Positions 4,447 to 7,042 of a stretch of DNA of 7,042 bases are shown piece by piece. The stretch is from CAXYVC01 sp964292295 (GTDB taxonomy: Bacteria > Acidobacteriota > Holophagae > Holophagales > Holophagaceae). Positions within the stretch are counted from its first letter, which is position 1; every line of letters begins with the position of its first letter. The stretch lies in the NCBI GenBank assembly GCA_964292295.1, contig CAXYVC010000132.1, positions 1-7,042 of the forward strand. The letters are read 5' to 3'. Position numbers and translations under genes: made by a program. The notes under the pieces are model-generated. The model was not told where the DNA came from. It made no database searches and saw only the letters and a list, made by a program, of their open reading frames with translations.

Positions 4447-6441
4447 CTACCGGCCTCGATTCCACCCCCCGGACCCGGGGAGATTAGGGCCTTCCCGTTC
4501 GATCTCCATGCGGCGGAGCTGCGCTTGGTGGACCTGCTGCAGTTGCCCACGGTCGGGGGTGGGATCGTGGAGACCTGCCTGGTCATAGGCATCCAGCATG
4601 GCCTTGATTGCAGCGGGCGCGGCCTCCCGAAGGGCCTGGGGCGTGAAAGGCGTCCGCTCGATCTCGAGGCGGTGCAGGGCCCGGTTGGCGGCCTCCGCCC
4701 GCTCGGGGATGGTGAGGAGGGGCTTGGGAGCGGGAGGGAGGGGAGGCAGGGCCTTGGGTTGGGTTTGGGCCCAGCGGTCTACGGCCGCGCGTCGGGTTTC
4801 GCGGACGCGGGCTTGTTCTTGGAGATCCTGGAGGTGTTGGAGCGCGTCCGTGGCGACGGCCGCGAAGGTGCGTACGTTCTCCCAAAGAGCCCGGAAGTGC
4901 CAGACCATGCGCTGAACCCGGGAGGGTTCGGGGGTGCCGGGGGGAAGCGGAAGGATGACGGGATCCCGGGGAAGGGGCTTTGGCATCCAGGGGTCCAGCC
5001 CGCCAGGGCTCGCCTGATGGGTGGTTTCCAAGGCTTCCTGGGCCTTGGTTCGGGCCACCTGGTGGGCCTCCACCGCGTGGGCGATCAGGGGATGAGGTAG
5101 AAGTCCCCGCTCATGTAGGCCCAGTGGGCCCAGTGTTGTGCCTGGTCCTCCTCCACGGGCTCCATCTGGATCACCTGGAGAACGGAGGGTAGGAGGGAAA
5201 CGCTCCCAGAACCCGTCTGGTAGGCGGGGATCAGGCTTCCATCCCAGCTCAGGATCCATTCCGGTGTGGTCTGAATCAGGATGGGCCCTTGGGGTGTCAG
5301 GGCCGCCCAGCAGGGACCTGTTGGCTGGGTGGGGAGCCGGAAGGCCTCCTCCCGCACCTGAACCATCCTGGCGATCTCGGCCTGAACCTCCTTCTGGGTG
5401 AGCGGATTTCCGTCCAAGGGGTTCAGGTAGGACGGAAAGCTTGGCTCCCACCCCTCCTCCAGCCTCAGAAGGATTTCCAGATCCTGGTACGCATGGCCCT
5501 TCGGTTCCCAGGTCGCCCGTGGTGGCTCGGTGATCCAGTTCTTCCGGCGACGGCTCCAGACCTCCATTCGGGCTTCCACCACGGGGATGGCCATCCATCG
5601 AGAGGGAACGGGGAGATAGACCCCGGCCCCAGGTGAGATCAAGAGATCCCGGCTCGGGGGCGGGTCGTCGTCGGTCTCGGGTAGGAAGGCCGCCAGCATG
5701 GCAGGGTCGGGGCGTGTGGGTTCGATGGGGCGTTGAGTCATGGCGGTTCCTTTCCTCTCGTGCTCGTTGACGCTCGCGCATGGCCTCTCCCTGGCGGGAG
5801 GGGATTCCGCGGCGCTCCATTTCGAAGGCGGCGCGGCACAGGTTCTTCGGCTCCCGGTCAATTCCCTGAGCTTCAAGCCTTCGGTGGTCTACCCGCTCGG
5901 TGATCCCAGCCTGATCGAGGGCCGTGTTCACGGCCTCCGCCCAGGAAGCTCGCCAGCCCTCCAACACCTCTTTTCGGTTCCAGTCCCGAGCTTTGTTCCC
6001 AAAAGTGCGGTCCTGGAAAGGACGGAGGGTGAGGAGGATGTGGGCGTGGGGGTTTCCCTTGTCGGCATGGATGGCCACGTCTGCGGCCATCCCCTTCTGG
6101 ACACAGTGGACGTCCACCCACCGCTCCAGAAGCCGAATGTGAGCAGGGAGGTCCAGTTCTTCCGGAAGGGCGAGCTGGACCTCCCGGGCGAGTTGGGCGT
6201 CATGACGCTTTTCGGGGGCCTCCACGGCGTTCCAAAGGGAGGCTCGGTCCTGAGCCCAGGAGGGGGCCCCGTTGGGCGTCAGGATGACTTCGTGGGCAAC
6301 CGTCTGGCGGCGGGAGTAGTCCCAGATCATCCCCTGGCGATGGTCGGGGAGCACATCTCCAGCTCGATAGGCCGCCGCCGCCACGGCGGACCGGCCGGAG
6401 CTGCGGCCGATGACTTGGGCGGAGAGGCGGTAGATGGCCAT
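4447..6441 (-). CDS. mobA: MobA/MobL-family (MOBQ-type) relaxase
   Basis: This 664-residue protein should nick the plasmid at oriT, stay bound to the 5' end and lead the strand into a recipient through another element's type IV secretion system. The N-terminus MAIYRLSAQVIGRSSGRSAV is the classic MobA/MobL opening, with Tyr25 at the position of the catalytic tyrosine of RSF1010 MobA. AREVQLALPEEL (about 86-97) and the metal site IHADKGNPHAHILLTLR (His125, His132, His134) follow. HRRLEAQGIDREPKNL (about 187-202) ends the relaxase domain. Residues 235-452 are Gly/Pro/Arg-rich and look unstructured; here a second gene overlaps in another frame. The tail (about 453-664) again looks protein-like, with helices such as IPERAEAANRALHRLEIER. 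The frame is open to 6561, but I start at the ATG at 6441, which fits the family. No Shine-Dalgarno sequence is visible, so initiation is weak or unusual. Confidence 0.85.
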   Translation of the reverse strand: MAIYRLSAQVIGRSSGRSAVAAAAYRAGDVLPDHRQGMIWDYSRRQTVAHEVILTPNGAPSWAQDRASLWNAVEAPEKRHDAQLAREVQLALPEELDLPAHIRLLERWVDVHCVQKGMAADVAIHADKGNPHAHILLTLRPFQDRTFGNKARDWNRKEVLEGWRASWAEAVNTALDQAGITERVDHRRLEAQGIDREPKNLCRAAFEMERRGIPSRQGEAMRERQRAREERNRHDSTPHRTHTPRPCHAGGLPTRDRRRPAPEPGSLDLTWGRGLSPRSLSMDGHPRGGSPNGGLEPSPEELDHRATTGDLGTEGPCVPGSGNPSEAGGGVGAKLSVLPEPLGRKSAHPEGGSGRDRQDGSGAGGGLPAPHPANRSLLGGPDTPRAHPDSDHTGMDPELGWKPDPRLPDGFWERFPPTLRSPGDPDGARGGGPGTTLGPLGLHERGLLPHPLIAHAVEAHQVARTKAQEALETTHQASPGGLDPWMPKPLPRDPVILPLPPGTPEPSRVQRMVWHFRALWENVRTFAAVATDALQHLQDLQEQARVRETRRAAVDRWAQTQPKALPPLPPAPKPLLTIPERAEAANRALHRLEIERTPFTPQALREAAPAAIKAMLDAYDQAGLHDPTPDRGQLQQVHQAQLRRMEIEREGPNLPGSGGWNRGR
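5085..5741 (-). CDS. Unknown protein nested inside the relaxase gene
   Basis: A 218-residue frame starts at ATG 5741 with AAAGGA ideally spaced upstream (ACCGCC between) and lies wholly inside mobA in a different frame. Hand counts over 5101-5160 and 5401-5460 give G or C at 26/40, 17/40 and 34/40 for its first, second and third codon positions, the pattern of a real GC-rich gene. The relaxase frame there gives 34/40, 26/40 and 17/40, which is atypical. The product looks like a folded soluble protein: Pro/Asp-rich at the start (MTQRPIEPTRPDPAM), aromatic-rich later (WEPSFPSYLNPLDGNP, PEWILSWDGSLIPAY), ending WAHWAYMSGDFYLIP. I see no membrane segment and recognise no family. It begins just where the relaxase domain ends. 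RSF1010 mobB is likewise nested in mobA, but that protein is smaller and membrane-associated, so homology is not claimed. Confidence 0.7.
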   Translation of the reverse strand: MTQRPIEPTRPDPAMLAAFLPETDDDPPPSRDLLISPGAGVYLPVPSRWMAIPVVEARMEVWSRRRKNWITEPPRATWEPKGHAYQDLEILLRLEEGWEPSFPSYLNPLDGNPLTQKEVQAEIARMVQVREEAFRLPTQPTGPCWAALTPQGPILIQTTPEWILSWDGSLIPAYQTGSGSVSLLPSVLQVIQMEPVEEDQAQHWAHWAYMSGDFYLIP

Positions 6442-6497
6442 GGGGATGACAGGAGGCTTTGGGTAGGGGGTCCAGGGGCGGAACGCACCGGCACGCG

Positions 6498-6561
6498 ACA
6501 TTGATGAGAACGGAAGGCGTAGCCTGAAGTTCGAGGCAATGTATAAGCGTGCGCTTCTCAT
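6498..6561. other. Candidate oriT between mobA and mobC
   Basis: Two overlapping inverted repeats fall in the divergent gap: acattg (6498-6503) with caatgt (6537-6542), and atgagaa (6504-6510) with ttctcat (6555-6561). Between them TATAAGCGTGCGCTT (6542-6556) contains the small palindrome aagcg/cgctt and resembles the TAAGTGCGCCCT nick region of RSF1010-type oriTs, though imperfectly. MOBQ plasmids commonly carry oriT beside mobA and mobC, so location supports the call more than sequence does. The promoters of both genes must also lie in this 166-bp gap, but I could not place them with confidence. Confidence 0.4.
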
Positions 6562-6607
6562 TCTGAGGAGCGATGATAGGATACGGCATCAGCCATCGGA
6601 GAGGCAA

Positions 6608-6865
6608 ATGGCAAGCATCGAAGAGCAGATTGAAGCTATCAAAGAACGTGAGGCCCAGCTCAAGGCGCGGCGTCAGAAGCTTGCTGCCAAGATTGGAGCC
6701 AAGGAGCGGAAGGAACGGGAACGTCGCCTCTACCTCTATGGGTTGGCTTTGGAGGCCGCACAGGTTCGGGGGGATCTTCAGAAGGAGCAACTTGGGGCAT
6801 GGCTGGATCAGGCCATCACCCGTGACTGGGATCGAGAGTTCCTGGGGCTCACTCTGAAGGCTTGA
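6608..6865 (+). CDS. MobC/TraD-like mobilisation accessory protein
   Basis: This 85-residue protein probably binds oriT DNA or the relaxase and helps form the relaxosome. Residues 1-40 are a highly charged coiled-coil-like helix (IEEQIEAIKEREAQLKARRQKLAAKI, then KERKERERR). LYLYGLALEAAQ follows, then a helix ending in RDWDREFLGL. This layout, a basic coiled coil followed by a short 'LxxLGxxxxxA' segment and an FLGL ending, resembles small accessory proteins encoded beside MobA/MobL and Ti TraA relaxases. The divergent position next to mobA supports that. I chose the ATG at 6608 because GGAGAGG (6598-6604) directly precedes it; the frame is open from 6539 but that start has no ribosome binding site. 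Assignment rests on size, composition and context, not on a diagnostic motif. Confidence 0.6.
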   Translation: MASIEEQIEAIKEREAQLKARRQKLAAKIGAKERKERERRLYLYGLALEAAQVRGDLQKEQLGAWLDQAITRDWDREFLGLTLKA

Positions 6866-6925
6866 CTTGTCCCTGGGAAGGCAGCCTGGCCGAGGATGGT
6901 CTTTGCTTTTAGCTTTGCCGACCTA

Positions 6926-6963
6926 CTGCCAGAGCCCCGAGGGCTTCCCCCCTTTTTTGGCAG
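6926..6963 (+). terminator. Possible terminator downstream of the mobC-like gene
   Basis: Outer arms ctgcca (6926-6931) and tggcag (6958-6963) enclose a small stem, agccc (6933-6937) with gggct (6941-6945), then a C-run and six T residues (6953-6958). The T-run is separated from the stem by about seven bases, so it is not a textbook terminator. The C-run (6948-6953) can also pair with aggggg at 6970-6975, giving competing folds. It lies 60 bp after the mobC-like stop and could equally belong to an origin structure. Confidence 0.4.
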
Positions 6964-6969
6964 ATCTTT

Positions 6970-6984
6970 AGGGGGCTTGCCCCT
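6970..6984. repeat. Short GC hairpin
   Basis: The arms agggg (6970-6974) and cccct (6980-6984) pair around a 5-base loop. It competes with the alternative pairing of 6948-6953 to 6970-6975. Part of the hairpin-rich block near the window end. Confidence 0.4.
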
Positions 6985-7011
6985 CTGAATGTTTCCCTGC
7001 TGCCGTCGCCC

Positions 7012-7042
7012 GTCGGACCCCCCGCAAGGGTTGGGGTCCGAC
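7012..7042. repeat. Strong 10-bp hairpin at the window end
   Basis: The arms gtcggacccc (7012-7021) and ggggtccgac (7033-7042) are perfect complements. Inside, two further C-G pairs can close the loop gcaa, a stable tetraloop type. It ends exactly at the last base of the window. If the molecule is circular, this hairpin continues into the repeats at 1-167 and forms one non-coding block of roughly 370 bases. Confidence 0.6.

Noticed and set aside
4385..4470. tRNA-like T-arm (ggttcgagt on the minus strand)
   Set aside because: The flanking bases do not form a T stem, and no acceptor, D or anticodon arms can be drawn.
4348..5100. 250-codon open frame on the plus strand
   Set aside because: It is antisense to the relaxase C-terminal region, is Gly/Arg-rich and overlaps the toxin end. 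The minus strand explains the region better.
5740..6504. 254-codon open frame on the plus strand
   Set aside because: It is antisense to the conserved relaxase domain, with a translation lacking domain-like features.
1..7042. Insertion sequences, CRISPR arrays, rRNA or integron sites
   Set aside because: No transposase or integrase frame, no regularly spaced repeats and no rRNA-like stretch was seen. The AT-rich cassette shows no obvious terminal repeats or target duplications by eye.

Overview
The window looks like a small, GC-rich, mobilisable rolling-circle plasmid, probably complete or nearly so. No gene is cut by either end, and the contents form a full minimal set: replication initiator, toxin-antitoxin pair, relaxase, mobilisation accessory protein, hairpin-rich non-coding DNA and one cargo cassette. 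That the two ends join is inference. The host cannot be named from sequence alone. The GC-rich backbone, the MobA/MobL (MOBQ-type) relaxase and the Phd/ParE-type pair suggest a GC-rich, probably Gram-negative or related bacterium.

Layout. Positions 1-191 are non-coding and full of inverted repeats. Positions 192-1711 hold an AT-rich minus-strand cassette: a promoter, a 76-residue secreted cysteine-rich protein, an 11-bp gap, a 364-residue secreted protein with one Asp-box-like motif, and a terminator. Positions 1803-1827 hold a hairpin terminator that separates the cassette from the replication gene. A plus-strand gene at 1911-3578 encodes a 555-residue HUH replication initiator. Its Glu-x3-Tyr active site resembles that of the pC194/pUB110 class, and a CTTGATA nick-like sequence next to a hairpin lies inside its own coding region. 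Positions 3829-4385 hold an overlapping type II toxin-antitoxin pair. On the minus strand, 4447-6441 encodes a 664-residue relaxase, and a second gene (5085-5741, 218 residues) is nested inside it in another frame. A MobC/TraD-like gene (6608-6865) is divergent from the relaxase, with a candidate oriT between the two. Positions 6866-7042 are again hairpin-rich.

How the parts fit. Rep would nick a double-strand origin, perhaps the one inside rep. The hairpin clusters at the ends are candidates for a single-strand origin. The relaxase and its small partner would act at oriT for mobilisation by another element's conjugation machinery. The toxin-antitoxin pair would stabilise inheritance. The AT-rich secreted pair looks like recently acquired cargo of unknown function.

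The observations most worth following are the nested gene, where base composition by codon position favours the nested frame over the relaxase frame; the AT-rich nick-like island inside rep; and the two-gene secreted cassette.
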